Notes under the pieces: generated by a model
Databases searched by the model: none
The model's input: the letters and a program-made list of their open reading frames with translations, nothing else
What the model was told of the DNA's origin: nothing
In this document: positions 1 to 8,628 of the stretch, in pieces
Position numbering within the stretch: the stretch's first letter is position 1
How the letters are laid out: the number at the start of each line of letters is the position of its first letter
NCBI RefSeq assembly: GCF_011043525.1
Contig: NZ_JAAKGO010000001.1
Coordinates: 1 to 64,000, forward strand
Length of the DNA: 64,000 bases
Direction of reading: 5' to 3'
Source: Sphingobacterium sp. SGG-5
GTDB lineage: Bacteria > Bacteroidota > Bacteroidia > Sphingobacteriales > Sphingobacteriaceae
Made by a program: the position numbers and the translations under genes

Positions 1-80
1 GGCTCATACTTGCTGTAATCTACCTCTTCCTGTGCAAAACCTTCCATATTGTCGGATAGGTTGATACTTAATTTATTCAT
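1..80 (-). CDS. Unknown protein, N-terminal fragment only
   Basis: An ATG on the minus strand at 78-80 opens a frame that runs off the left edge of the window. About 26 residues are visible, beginning MNKLSINLSDNMEGFAQ and rich in acidic and polar residues. There is no signal peptide or recognisable motif. It is transcribed away from the LuxR-type regulator at 433 and shares a 352-base divergent intergenic region with it. Repeats lie in that region, so the two genes may be regulated together. I do not recognise the family. The start codon is plausible, but no clear ribosome binding site is seen. Confidence 0.5.
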   Translation of the reverse strand, partial: MNKLSINLSDNMEGFAQEEVDYSKYE

Positions 81-120
81 TTTACTTGACTTTTTATGTC
101 AAGGCATTTCAGTATAAGAC

Positions 121-238
121 AAAACTCCAAACCTAATTAGGGATAACAGTTTCCCAACCGGAGATACAGTTTCTCCAACAAGGAAAACTCCAAACCTAAT
201 TAGGGATAACAGTTTCCTAACAAGGAAAAACTCCAGAC
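121..238. repeat. 34-bp direct repeats with palindromic core, plus decayed copies
   Basis: Two identical 34-base copies lie at 121-154 and 184-217, a 63-base offset. Each is centred on the 10-base palindrome CCTAATTAGG and flanked by the imperfect dyad AAACT...AGTTT. Decayed pieces follow: an altered copy of the right half at about 164-183 and a left-end piece at about 227-238. The array lies between two divergent genes, one encoding a LuxR-type regulator. A paired operator is the simplest reading, but no protein is known to bind here. Confidence 0.75.
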
Positions 239-333
239 CGACATTGTATCGGGGTATCCTGTGAGGTGTGTAAGTCGATCACAAAAAAGAGCCGAATCGG
301 AATAAATCACCAAAAAGCACTACTTTAGTGAAT

Positions 334-357
334 GCAAGAATAACAAAAACCTCTTGC
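334..357. other. Small inverted repeat in divergent intergenic region
   Basis: GCAAGA at 334-339 and TCTTGC at 352-357 form a 6-bp inverted repeat with a 12-base loop. A second small hairpin, CACTA-CTT-TAGTG, lies just before it at about 319-331. Neither has a following T-run, so neither looks like a terminator. The rest of 239-393 shows nothing recognisable. Confidence 0.3.
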
Positions 358-393
358 AACGTTACCAGACTTTCATTAATTTAGGTCAATTTT

Positions 394-425
394 TTACCAA
401 TCCGAAATAAAAGACATTTTGGTAA
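394..425. promoter_or_regulatory. 7-bp inverted repeat just upstream of the LuxR-type gene
   Basis: TTACCAA at 394-400 is mirrored by TTGGTAA at 419-425, seven bases before the ATG at 433. The dyad centres are about two helical turns apart, which could suit a dimeric LuxR-type HTH protein acting on its own gene. The same sequence could instead form an RNA hairpin next to the start codon. Function is inferred from position only. Confidence 0.35.
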
Positions 426-432
426 TCTAATT

Positions 433-1137
433 ATGGACCTACTGGAAACACAGTTGCATGGTATATCCAAAAGATTAAGGACAGGAAGTCTCAGCATTCC
501 CGATATCGGTGATATTTTGCCTGCCTCACTGATGTTACATGACCTAGATGGATTGCAGCCTATAGGTTGCAACTATATGAACAATTGGGGCTGTGAACAT
601 CTGGGCACCTCAGTAGATGAAGTCAATGAGCTGGGCAAAGCCTACTACGAACGATACTTTGTCCCTGAAGAATCCCTTGCTATATTCGAAGGAATGAACA
701 ATTACCTCGTTATAGGTGACTTCGATAAACAATACAATTTCTTTCAGCGGGTCAAACTACATAACGATATAGATTATACATGGTTTTATACCGTCTGTAA
801 GGTAGTCCAAGTCAAAGCCGCCGTCGGTACAGAAAACAAGATTATACTGCTTTCTTCACCAGTTCTTGGTCTTGACAACCTAATTGCCCGCGTAACCAAG
901 ACCTTAGACCAAGACTGCTATATCCGTGCCAACTACCGTCGGTTCGCCGAACTGACGAAGCGGGAAAAAGAAATTATTACCCTATTGGCCAACGGCAAGT
1001 CAACACGGGAAATTGCCGAACAACTGTTCATATCCGACCATACGGTGTCCACCCACCGGAAAAATATCATCCGCAAAATAGACTGCAAATCCTTTGCAGC
1101 ATTATTGAAGTTTGCACTAGCATTTGATTTGATTTAG
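433..1137 (+). CDS. LuxR-type HTH transcriptional regulator with PAS-like sensor region
   Basis: The 234-residue protein ends in a LuxR/GerE DNA-binding domain at about residues 174-232. It carries the typical string LTKREKEIITLLANGKSTRE followed by IAEQLFISDHTVSTHRKNI. The first ~170 residues have no receiver-domain signature (no clear phospho-Asp pocket). They have the mixed alpha/beta, aromatic-rich character of the PAS-like region seen in many Bacteroidota stand-alone LuxR proteins. It is soluble, with no signal peptide or membrane segment. It is divergent from the truncated gene at the left edge and has inverted and direct repeats upstream, so autoregulation is plausible. The target genes are unknown. 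Confidence 0.85.
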   Translation: MDLLETQLHGISKRLRTGSLSIPDIGDILPASLMLHDLDGLQPIGCNYMNNWGCEHLGTSVDEVNELGKAYYERYFVPEESLAIFEGMNNYLVIGDFDKQYNFFQRVKLHNDIDYTWFYTVCKVVQVKAAVGTENKIILLSSPVLGLDNLIARVTKTLDQDCYIRANYRRFAELTKREKEIITLLANGKSTREIAEQLFISDHTVSTHRKNIIRKIDCKSFAALLKFALAFDLI

Positions 1138-1138
1138 A

Positions 1139-1350
1139 TTTCGCGTCTAGGCACGAAGTTTTTTGCCCTTCCGGACGGGGTTGTTCTCTTGCCGGACAGG
1201 CAGGCACTTGGTATCGGCCAAGTGCCCAAGCCTCGTCGCTGTGCCCAGATGCTACTAAGCTAATGCTTCCTCTTACAAACCGCATCTGACCAAAGGCGAC
1301 ATTTTTAGCCCTTGTACGGGTTCTGCTTGTCTCTCGCTGTATTTCTTTCT
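1139..1350. other. GC-rich, stem-loop-rich intergenic block (possible structured RNA or dispersed repeat)
   Basis: This stretch is clearly more GC-rich than the AT-rich sequence on either side and is full of paired segments. There is a perfect 9-bp hairpin at 1203-1226. A 7-bp stem CAGATGC/GCATCTG (1246-1252 with 1282-1288) encloses the small hairpin AAGC-TAAT-GCTT (1257-1268). CCGGAC occurs twice (about 1172 and 1192). A minus-strand reading frame (1067-1378) crosses it without stops, but its composition (Arg/Pro/Cys/Gln-rich middle) is unlike a normal protein of this genome. It could be a repeat-family copy, a non-coding RNA or a decayed mobile element. I cannot choose among these. Confidence 0.5.
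1203..1226. other. Perfect 9-bp stem, 6-base loop hairpin
   Basis: GGCACTTGG (1203-1211) pairs perfectly with CCAAGTGCC (1218-1226) around the loop TATCGG. It lies 66 bases after the stop of the LuxR-type gene. No T-run follows on either strand, so it is not a standard intrinsic terminator. It is the strongest structural element of the GC-rich block around it. Confidence 0.6.
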
Positions 1351-1360
1351 TTTCTAATTT

Positions 1361-1480
1361 TCTTATCTCATATCTCAATACTCAAATCTAATGTCTAACA
1401 TCTCAAATTCCTTAACTTCATAACCTCGCGACTTTATAACCTTGTAAAAGCTATGTAACCTCGTAACCCTGTAAACCTAC
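1361..1480. repeat. Low-complexity degenerate repeats (TCTCA-type and TAACCT-type)
   Basis: The first half is built from variants of ATCTCA/ATCTAA (about 1365-1410). The second is built from variants of TAACCTNGTAA (about 1420-1480, for example TAACCTCG, TAACCTTGTAA, TAACCTCGTAACCCTGTAA). A short stretch of the second type also occurs at 39868-39902, upstream of bshA. They code for nothing. The following 1481-1630 is AT-rich leader of gltB, in which I see no promoter matching the Bacteroidota consensus. Confidence 0.55.
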
Positions 1481-1630
1481 AAAAAACCAAAATACAAATT
1501 CCTCAATATTATTTAGAATAATTACCAATAACATAAGTAAACTATATTTTTTTTGATTTTTTTACAAATTTTATGATGAATAATTTCTATATTAGCAAAC
1601 TGTTTTGATAAGAATAAAAGATTTAATAAA

Positions 1631-4600
1631 ATGCAGCAAGAAGGACTTTATAACCCGGAATTTGAACATGATGCGTGTGGAGTAGGGTTTGTCGCCCACA
1701 TCAAAGGGCAAAAATCACATACGCAGGTGAAGGATGCATTGACGATGTTGGAAAACATGGAACACCGTGGTGCATGTGGATGTGATCCCGAAAGTGGGGA
1801 TGGTGCAGGAATAATGATACAGTTACCTCATGAGTTTTTGTGGGAAGAATGTATCCACTTGGGCATACAGCTGCAGGAGCCAGGCTATTACGGTGTGGGC
1901 ATGGTTTTCCTACCCAAAGAGCCAGAACTTAACGCGATATGCAGAACGGTTATCCAAGATGCCGCCGCCGATCGAAAGATGGATTTCCTTGGCTTCCGAG
2001 CCGTACCTGTCAACCGTGAAGGTATAGGTCCTACCGCCTTGAGTGCCGAACCGGAAATTGTCCAGTTCTTCGTTGCACGGCCCGACGGGATAACAGACAC
2101 CGAGGATTTTGAACGAAGGTTGTTCGTCTTACGAAGACTCATCATCCAGAAAATCAAATCCCACCAAGAATATCCCCTCCCACTTTATATCGCTTCTCTT
2201 TCCTGCAAAACAATCATATACAAAGGCCAGCTGACTACCTATCAGGTCGGAACATACTTCAAAGATTTACGGGATCCACGCGTTGTATCGGCATTCGGTT
2301 TAGTACACTCCCGTTTTTCGACTAATACCTTTCCGTCCTGGTCGTTGGCGCAGCCTTTCCGCATGATGGCACACAACGGAGAAATAAACACCCTCACAGG
2401 AAACCTCAACTGGTTTTATGCGGGCGTACGTTCGCTCTCTTCGCCTTATTTTACGGACGAAGAAATGGAAATTCTCCTTCCTGTGGTCGACAAAGGGCAG
2501 TCGGATTCAGCCTGTTTGGACAATGTGGTCGAGCTGTTGCTGCATAGCGGCCGTAGCTTACCGCATGTTATGCTTATGCTCGTCCCCGAAGCATGGGATG
2601 GCAACACGCAGATGGATCCCTTGAAAAAAGCTTTTTACGAATATCACGCCACATTGATGGAACCGTGGGATGGGCCGGCGGCTTTATGTTTTACCGATGG
2701 AAAAATCATTGGAGCCACTTTGGATCGCAATGGTCTGCGCCCCTTACGCTTTGCCGTTACTTCCGACGATCGTGTCGTAGTTGCTTCCGAAGCGGGAGCA
2801 TTGCCGATCGATGAAGCGACCATCATCCGAAAAGGACGCCAACAACCGGGAAAAATATTTGTCGTCGACATGGAAGCCGGCCATATCCGCACCGATGAGG
2901 AAGTCAAAGGTGAGCTTATTCGTCAGCAACCTTATGGCGATTGGATCAACACGTATAAAATCAAACTGGAGGAATTGGCGCAACCGCGTGTCACGTACAC
3001 CTATCTGTCCAAGGAATCCGTTTTTAAATACCAACAGTCATTCGGCTACTCGCGGGAGGATCTCGAAACCATCCTGACACCGATGGCACTGACCGGATAC
3101 GAGCCCATCGGGTCGATGGGTACAGATGTGCCTTTAGCCGTATTATCGGATCAACCGCAACATCTATCCAGCTATTTCAAACAGTTTTTTGCGCAGGTCA
3201 CCAACCCGCCTATCGATCCGATACGCGAGCGGTTGGTCATGAGTCTGGCTACTTTTATAGGTAATGCGGGAAATATCCTTATCGAGGATAAAAAATCCTG
3301 TCACTGTGTTACGTTGGAACACCCTATTCTGACTTCAAGTGAGTTGGAGAAACTGCGGTCTATCGACACGGGGGTATTCCAAGCGAAAACATTGCAATCG
3401 TATTTCCGTGCCGACGGGAAACCGGGCGCCTTAGAGACGGGCATCGCACGCCTGTGTCGCTATGCTGACGACGCTGTCCGCGATGGCTTCGAAGTCATTA
3501 TTCTCTCCGATCGGGCTATCGACTCCCAACACGCAGCCATACCCTCCATCCTGGCTGTGTCTGCTGTTCATCACCATTTGATCAAGACAGGTAACCGCGG
3601 TGCAGTAGGTCTGGTAGTTGAAGCGGGAGATGCCTGGGAAGTCCATCATTTTGCTTGTCTACTGGCATTTGGTGCAACAGCGATCAATCCTTATATGGCA
3701 TTGGCCAGCATCCGTACTTTGAAAGAGCAAGGGCAATTGGATACCGAACTGACTTGGGAAGATCTGAAGAAAAATTATGTGAAGGCGGTATGTAGTGGCC
3801 TCCTGAAGATTTTTTCGAAAATGGGTATTTCCACGCTACAGTCGTATCATGGTGCCCAAATTTTTGAAGTACTGGGTATCGATAAGGCGGTCGTAGATAC
3901 ATATTTCTGTGGAGCGGTATCCCGTATCGGCGGACTGGATCTGGACGATATCGCACGTGAAGCGTTGGCAAAACACCATAGAGGTTTTGAAAACAGCCGT
4001 ACCATACGCAATCTACTTCCTGAAGGCGGTATTTATCAATGGAAAAGACGTGGCGAAGGTCACCTCTGGAATCCGCAAACGGTACACCTGCTCCAACAGG
4101 CCTGTCGGACGGATGACTTTGACAGCTTTAAGAAATATTCGGCACTGATCAATAACCAAAAGGAACATATGTTCACTTTACGGGGATTATTGGAGTTTGC
4201 CAAACACCGCACACCAATTTCCATCGACGAAGTGGAGCCGGCAAGTGAAATCATGAAACGCTTTGCCACCGGCGCCATGTCCTTTGGTTCGATTTCGCAC
4301 GAAGCACATAGTACCTTGGCGATCGCCATGAACCGTATCGGCGGTAAATCCAATACCGGGGAAGGTGGAGAAGATGAAATCCGCTATCAAAAACTGGAAA
4401 ACGGTGACTCTATGCGCTCAGCTATCAAACAGGTGGCATCCGGGCGTTTTGGTGTGACCTCCAATTATCTGACACAAGCGGATGAATTGCAGATCAAAAT
4501 GGCACAGGGCGCTAAGCCGGGAGAAGGCGGTCAGCTCCCGGGACATAAAGTAGACGACTGGATCGCACGGGTCCGCCATTCTACACCGGGTGTGGGTTTG

Positions 4601-6127
4601 ATTTCCCCGCCTCCACATCACGATATTTATTCCATCGAAGATTTGGCTCAGCTGATATTCGATCTGAAAAATGCCAATAGAGCAGCACGCATCAACGTCA
4701 AACTCGTATCTAAAGCCGGTGTCGGTACCATCGCCGCCGGGGTAGCAAAAGCGCATGCGGATGTTATCCTGATAGCGGGTTATGACGGTGGTACAGGTGC
4801 TTCGCCTATCAGTTCGATCAAACATGCCGGGCTACCTTGGGAGCTCGGTCTCGCAGAAGCCCATCAGACTTTAGTGCAGAACAAACTGCGCAGCCGCGTC
4901 GTCCTTCAAGCGGATGGACAGATGAAAACAGGACGTGACTTGGTCATCGCTACACTCCTCGGTGCGGAGGAATGGGGCGTCGCAACGGCCGCTCTGGTAG
5001 CGGGAGGTTGTATCATGATGCGTAAATGTCACCTGAATACCTGCCCCGTAGGTGTGGCCACGCAAGATCCTGAATTACGTAAACTGTTCTCCGGAAAACC
5101 GGAAGACATCGTCAACTTATTCCGCTTCCTGGCGGAAGAGATGCGGGAGATTATGGCCGAACTGGGTTTCCGTACCATTAATGAGATGGTCGGAAGGGCG
5201 CAGTTCTTGAAAAAAAGTGAACATGTCGGCCATTGGAAGTCGAAAAAAGTAGATTTTACGGGCATATTGCATGTCGCTACCGATCGAGAAGCGTCGCTGT
5301 ACAATACGGAAGAACAAGACCATGGTATGGCGATGATCTTGGACTGGGGTTTATTGAAACAAGCTAAAACAGCACTGGAAAGCAGAACACCGGTATTCGG
5401 CACGTTCCAGGTAAAAAACACCGACCGTACGATCGGAACATTACTTTCCAACGAAATATCCAAACTCTACGGTGCAGAGGGTTTACCGGATAATACGATC
5501 AACTTCAAGTTTGAAGGTTCAGCAGGTCAGTCTTTCGGTGCTTTCAATACGAAGGGTATTTCGTTTGAACTGGAAGGCGAAGCGAACGATTATGTCGGCA
5601 AAGGGCTATCCGGCGCGCAACTGGCCATTTACCCGGCCAAGGAAAGTACACTGGTGCCACATGAAAATATCATTATCGGCAATGTGGCGCTGTATGGTGC
5701 CACCTCGGGCCATCTCTTTATCAACGGCATGGCTGGCGAGCGATTTGCAGTGCGGAACTCTGGTGCAACAGCCGTTGTGGAAGGTATAGGTGATCATGGT
5801 TGTGAATATATGACGGGTGGACGAGCACTGATCCTCGGTGAGACGGGCCGTAATTTTGCGGCAGGGATGAGTGGCGGTATAGCCTGGGTTTACGATATAC
5901 AGGGCACATTCCGTGACAACTGTAACCAAGAGATGGTAGACCTCGATCCGCTGGACACGGAAGATGAAACCATCATCATACAATTGCTGAAACGGCATAG
6001 CCATCTGACGAACAGTGAAAGGGCAGCTTATATACTAAACAACTGGGCATCAGAAAAACACAAATTCATCAAAGTATTCCCACGGGAATACAAAAATGTA
6101 TTAAAAAAGAAATTAGTTGTAGCTTAA
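1631..6127 (+). CDS. gltB: Glutamate synthase (NADPH) large subunit
   Basis: The protein turns 2-oxoglutarate and glutamine-derived ammonia into glutamate. At 1498 residues it matches the usual length. The class-II glutaminase domain begins at Cys16 in HDACGVGFVA. A short propeptide of 15 residues precedes it, which in this family is removed to free the catalytic Cys. The central and FMN-binding synthase domains follow (about 480-1220, with GTGASPISSIKHAG near 1052). The 3Fe-4S cysteines are Cys1127, Cys1133 and Cys1138 (Cx5Cx4C). The GXGXG beta-helix domain lies at about 1290-1430. It is followed 17 bases later by gltD, so the two form an operon. A long leader with structured and repeated DNA precedes it. 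Confidence 0.97.
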   Translation: MQQEGLYNPEFEHDACGVGFVAHIKGQKSHTQVKDALTMLENMEHRGACGCDPESGDGAGIMIQLPHEFLWEECIHLGIQLQEPGYYGVGMVFLPKEPELNAICRTVIQDAAADRKMDFLGFRAVPVNREGIGPTALSAEPEIVQFFVARPDGITDTEDFERRLFVLRRLIIQKIKSHQEYPLPLYIASLSCKTIIYKGQLTTYQVGTYFKDLRDPRVVSAFGLVHSRFSTNTFPSWSLAQPFRMMAHNGEINTLTGNLNWFYAGVRSLSSPYFTDEEMEILLPVVDKGQSDSACLDNVVELLLHSGRSLPHVMLMLVPEAWDGNTQMDPLKKAFYEYHATLMEPWDGPAALCFTDGKIIGATLDRNGLRPLRFAVTSDDRVVVASEAGALPIDEATIIRKGRQQPGKIFVVDMEAGHIRTDEEVKGELIRQQPYGDWINTYKIKLEELAQPRVTYTYLSKESVFKYQQSFGYSREDLETILTPMALTGYEPIGSMGTDVPLAVLSDQPQHLSSYFKQFFAQVTNPPIDPIRERLVMSLATFIGNAGNILIEDKKSCHCVTLEHPILTSSELEKLRSIDTGVFQAKTLQSYFRADGKPGALETGIARLCRYADDAVRDGFEVIILSDRAIDSQHAAIPSILAVSAVHHHLIKTGNRGAVGLVVEAGDAWEVHHFACLLAFGATAINPYMALASIRTLKEQGQLDTELTWEDLKKNYVKAVCSGLLKIFSKMGISTLQSYHGAQIFEVLGIDKAVVDTYFCGAVSRIGGLDLDDIAREALAKHHRGFENSRTIRNLLPEGGIYQWKRRGEGHLWNPQTVHLLQQACRTDDFDSFKKYSALINNQKEHMFTLRGLLEFAKHRTPISIDEVEPASEIMKRFATGAMSFGSISHEAHSTLAIAMNRIGGKSNTGEGGEDEIRYQKLENGDSMRSAIKQVASGRFGVTSNYLTQADELQIKMAQGAKPGEGGQLPGHKVDDWIARVRHSTPGVGLISPPPHHDIYSIEDLAQLIFDLKNANRAARINVKLVSKAGVGTIAAGVAKAHADVILIAGYDGGTGASPISSIKHAGLPWELGLAEAHQTLVQNKLRSRVVLQADGQMKTGRDLVIATLLGAEEWGVATAALVAGGCIMMRKCHLNTCPVGVATQDPELRKLFSGKPEDIVNLFRFLAEEMREIMAELGFRTINEMVGRAQFLKKSEHVGHWKSKKVDFTGILHVATDREASLYNTEEQDHGMAMILDWGLLKQAKTALESRTPVFGTFQVKNTDRTIGTLLSNEISKLYGAEGLPDNTINFKFEGSAGQSFGAFNTKGISFELEGEANDYVGKGLSGAQLAIYPAKESTLVPHENIIIGNVALYGATSGHLFINGMAGERFAVRNSGATAVVEGIGDHGCEYMTGGRALILGETGRNFAAGMSGGIAWVYDIQGTFRDNCNQEMVDLDPLDTEDETIIIQLLKRHSHLTNSERAAYILNNWASEKHKFIKVFPREYKNVLKKKLVVA

Positions 6128-6144
6128 ATAAGAGGAGAATAATC

Positions 6145-7611
6145 ATGGGAAAAGCAACAGGATTTTTAGAATTTGATAGATTACTTCCTCAGAAAGATTC
6201 TGTGGAAAACAGAAAACAGAACTATCAGGAGTTTGTACATTTCTTTACCGAAGACCAGCTCAACGGTCAGGCTGCCCGGTGTATGAATTGTGGGATACCA
6301 TTTTGTCACTCCGGCTGCCCGCTGGGCAATGTGATACCGGAATTCAACGACGCGGTATACGATGGCAAGTGGGAAGAAGCCTATAATATTTTGGTATCGA
6401 CCAACAACTTTCCCGAGTTCACCGGACGTATCTGTCCGGCACCTTGTGAATCGGCCTGTGTATTGGGTATCAACAAAAACCCAGTCGCTATCGAAGAAAT
6501 CGAGAAACATATCATCGAAATTGCTTATAAGAAGGGGTACGTAAAACCGAACAAGAGTTATATCAAAACCGGCAAAAAGGTTGCCGTTGTCGGCTCCGGT
6601 CCTGCAGGACTTGCTGCGGCTGCACAATTGAATAAAGCCGGACACGATGTAGTGGTGTACGAACGCGACGATAAAGTCGGCGGACTGCTTCGCTATGGTA
6701 TTCCCGATTTCAAGCTGGACAAGTCGGTCATTGACCGTCGCGTAGAGATCATGCAGCAGTCGGGGGTAGAATTCCGCACGAATGCCGAGGTAGGAAAGAA
6801 TGTACCAGCTTCCGAACTGGGCCAGTACGACGCTGTCGTTTTATCGGGTGGTTCAACAATACCCCGCAACTTGAATATCCCGGGGCGGGAACTGAAAGGC
6901 GTGCATTTCGCGATGGACTTTCTGAAGCAACAGAACAAACGAGTAGGCAACTCACCTATTGAAGTCGAAGAAATTCATGCCGGAGGAAAGAACGTCCTGG
7001 TAATCGGTGGTGGAGACACCGGTTCAGACTGTGTGGGCACATCCAATAGGCACGGTGCCAAATCGGTTACACAATTTGAGCTGATGCCGCAACCACCACA
7101 ATCGCGTACAGAAGCGATGCCTTGGCCAACCTATCCGATGCTATTGAAAACGACAACTTCACATGAGGAAGGTTGCGATAGATACTGGGCGATCAGTACA
7201 AAAGAATTTCTCGGCGATGAAAACGGCAACCTACGGGCAGCACTTATTGTCGACCTGGAATGGGAAAAAGATACACTGGGCAGACCAGTGAAATTTAAAG
7301 AGGTCGAAGGTTCGCAACGTGAACTACCTTGTGAACTGGTCACGTTAGCAATGGGTTTCCAGCATCCGCAGCATGAAGGGCTCCTCGCGCAACTGGGGGT
7401 AGCTTTGGACGAACGTGGAAATATCAAAGCCAAAGAAGGAGAATACAAAACGAGCGTAGATAAGATCTTTACCGCAGGTGATATGCGTCGGGGCCAGTCT
7501 TTGGTGGTATGGGCTATTTCAGAAGGTCGGGAATGTGCGCGCAAAGTCGATGAATACCTCATGGGAAGTACGGTGTTGGAAAGCAAAGAGGCGGTGTATG
7601 ATTATGTGTAA
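6145..7611 (+). CDS. gltD: Glutamate synthase (NADPH) small subunit
   Basis: The 488-residue FAD-dependent subunit passes electrons from NADPH to GltB. Near the N-terminus are the two cysteine clusters that bind 4Fe-4S centres (CMNCGIPFCHSGCP at about 46-59 and CPAPCESAC near 98). Next come an FAD-binding VVGSGPAGLAAAAQL at about 147 and a second Rossmann motif VIGGGDTGSDCVG at about 286 for NADPH. The ATG at 6145 has a good Shine-Dalgarno-like AGAGGAGA 7-14 bases upstream, uncommon in this phylum. The stop at 7609-7611 lies one base from the stop of the convergent PorP/SprF gene, so there is no room for a separate terminator. Confidence 0.97.
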   Translation: MGKATGFLEFDRLLPQKDSVENRKQNYQEFVHFFTEDQLNGQAARCMNCGIPFCHSGCPLGNVIPEFNDAVYDGKWEEAYNILVSTNNFPEFTGRICPAPCESACVLGINKNPVAIEEIEKHIIEIAYKKGYVKPNKSYIKTGKKVAVVGSGPAGLAAAAQLNKAGHDVVVYERDDKVGGLLRYGIPDFKLDKSVIDRRVEIMQQSGVEFRTNAEVGKNVPASELGQYDAVVLSGGSTIPRNLNIPGRELKGVHFAMDFLKQQNKRVGNSPIEVEEIHAGGKNVLVIGGGDTGSDCVGTSNRHGAKSVTQFELMPQPPQSRTEAMPWPTYPMLLKTTTSHEEGCDRYWAISTKEFLGDENGNLRAALIVDLEWEKDTLGRPVKFKEVEGSQRELPCELVTLAMGFQHPQHEGLLAQLGVALDERGNIKAKEGEYKTSVDKIFTAGDMRRGQSLVVWAISEGRECARKVDEYLMGSTVLESKEAVYDYV

Positions 7612-7612
7612 G

Positions 7613-8620
7613 CTAAAAATACCTCGGACTCAATATTTGCTTGTCAGCAGCACGGTTGAAAGTTACACCTAATGTAATCTCATGTGTCCCTTGCTCCACC
7701 CCCGAAAAACTGTTGAGCATATAGTCATAGGAATACCCTACACGGAGCTTTGGGGTGACATAGAACTGCATAATACCGCTAAATGAGTTTAACGAACTTA
7801 ACTTCGCTGCGGAGTAATCGGCATAATCCCGGTTAAAGATGCGGCTACGCATACGGTAACCTCCTCCAATCCAAAAGCGTCCATTAAAGATAACCATCGC
7901 ATTGAGGTCGAGCGATGTCGGTCCGCGAAAATCGTCTTTGACCAATACACTTGGACGCAACAGTAACCCAGGTTCCAACTCGAATACAGCTCCACCGATC
8001 AGATAGCCATGTATGTTCCTGTAAAGACTTTCGAGGGCATTCTGATTCAGCACAAAATCTTCCCCGCTATCTGTACCTGCAAAAAGATCGTGCGCCGATA
8101 CACCAAAGTACCACCTTGGATTACTGTAATAAATCCCCAGACGGATATCCGGCTTCCAAGTGGAGATCATGCCTTCCGATATTTTCGAATCCTGTGCATC
8201 ATGATAGGACAGTTTTCGCCCGTTCAGACCATATTGCGTGACCCCACCTGCAATCCCTAAGCTAAGACGATGATCACCGAGGTGGTTCAATGGGAGCCGC
8301 AGTGCATAATTACCGTAAATAGCCGTTGCCGACTGCACCCCGAGAGCATCCATGGCAAGATGAAGCCCCACACCATGTCGCGCCATCACATCGTCCAACA
8401 CCCCATCCACAGACAAGCTCCCCGTTTTCGGTGCCCCCTCTAATCCTGTCCATTGACTGCGGAGCCCCAGCTGGCCAAACCACTCTTCCTTGTACCCTGC
8501 ATAAGCCGGATTGATACTCAGCGAATTAAATATATATTGGGTAAACTGAATATTCTGCTGCCCAAGAGCATGAAAGATGCCCATCACAAAAAAACCATAT
8601 AGGAAAAGATACTTTTTCAT
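7613..8620 (-). CDS. PorP/SprF family type IX secretion outer-membrane protein
   Basis: The 335-residue protein has a signal peptide (about 1-20) followed by FTQYIFNSLSINPAYAG, the hallmark start of the PorP/SprF family. The rest shows alternating aromatic and glycine-rich beta strands of an outer-membrane barrel, ending in a short post-barrel tail. Members are usually encoded right after a large gliding/T9SS type-B cargo protein and are thought to help anchor or export that partner. Here it lies 8 bases downstream of the type-B cargo gene (8629-10173) and is the last gene of the surface operon. It is probably a cargo-specific accessory rather than the core SprF. Confidence 0.9.
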   Translation of the reverse strand: MKKYLFLYGFFVMGIFHALGQQNIQFTQYIFNSLSINPAYAGYKEEWFGQLGLRSQWTGLEGAPKTGSLSVDGVLDDVMARHGVGLHLAMDALGVQSATAIYGNYALRLPLNHLGDHRLSLGIAGGVTQYGLNGRKLSYHDAQDSKISEGMISTWKPDIRLGIYYSNPRWYFGVSAHDLFAGTDSGEDFVLNQNALESLYRNIHGYLIGGAVFELEPGLLLRPSVLVKDDFRGPTSLDLNAMVIFNGRFWIGGGYRMRSRIFNRDYADYSAAKLSSLNSFSGIMQFYVTPKLRVGYSYDYMLNSFSGVEQGTHEITLGVTFNRAADKQILSPRYF

Positions 8621-8628
8621 AGCTACCT

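Noticed and set aside
138-149. I-SceI-like homing site (TAGGGATAACAG, first 12 of 18 bases)
   Set aside because: Only the first 12 bases match and the last six do not. There is no intron or homing endonuclease gene. It recurs at 201-212 only because it is inside the 34-bp repeat.
121-217. CRISPR array (34-base repeats, 29-base spacer)
   Set aside because: There are only two full copies, the spacer holds a decayed piece of the repeat, and the third copy is partial after a 9-base gap. No cas genes are in the window.
1067-1378. Minus-strand 103-residue reading frame
   Set aside because: It overlaps the end of the LuxR-type gene and the structured block, has odd composition and no recognisable domain. 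I treat it as part of the structured/repeat block.
1067-1378. tRNA or rRNA remnant in the GC-rich block
   Set aside because: No T-arm (GGTTCGAATCC type) or CCA end and no acceptor pairing could be found, although stems occur.
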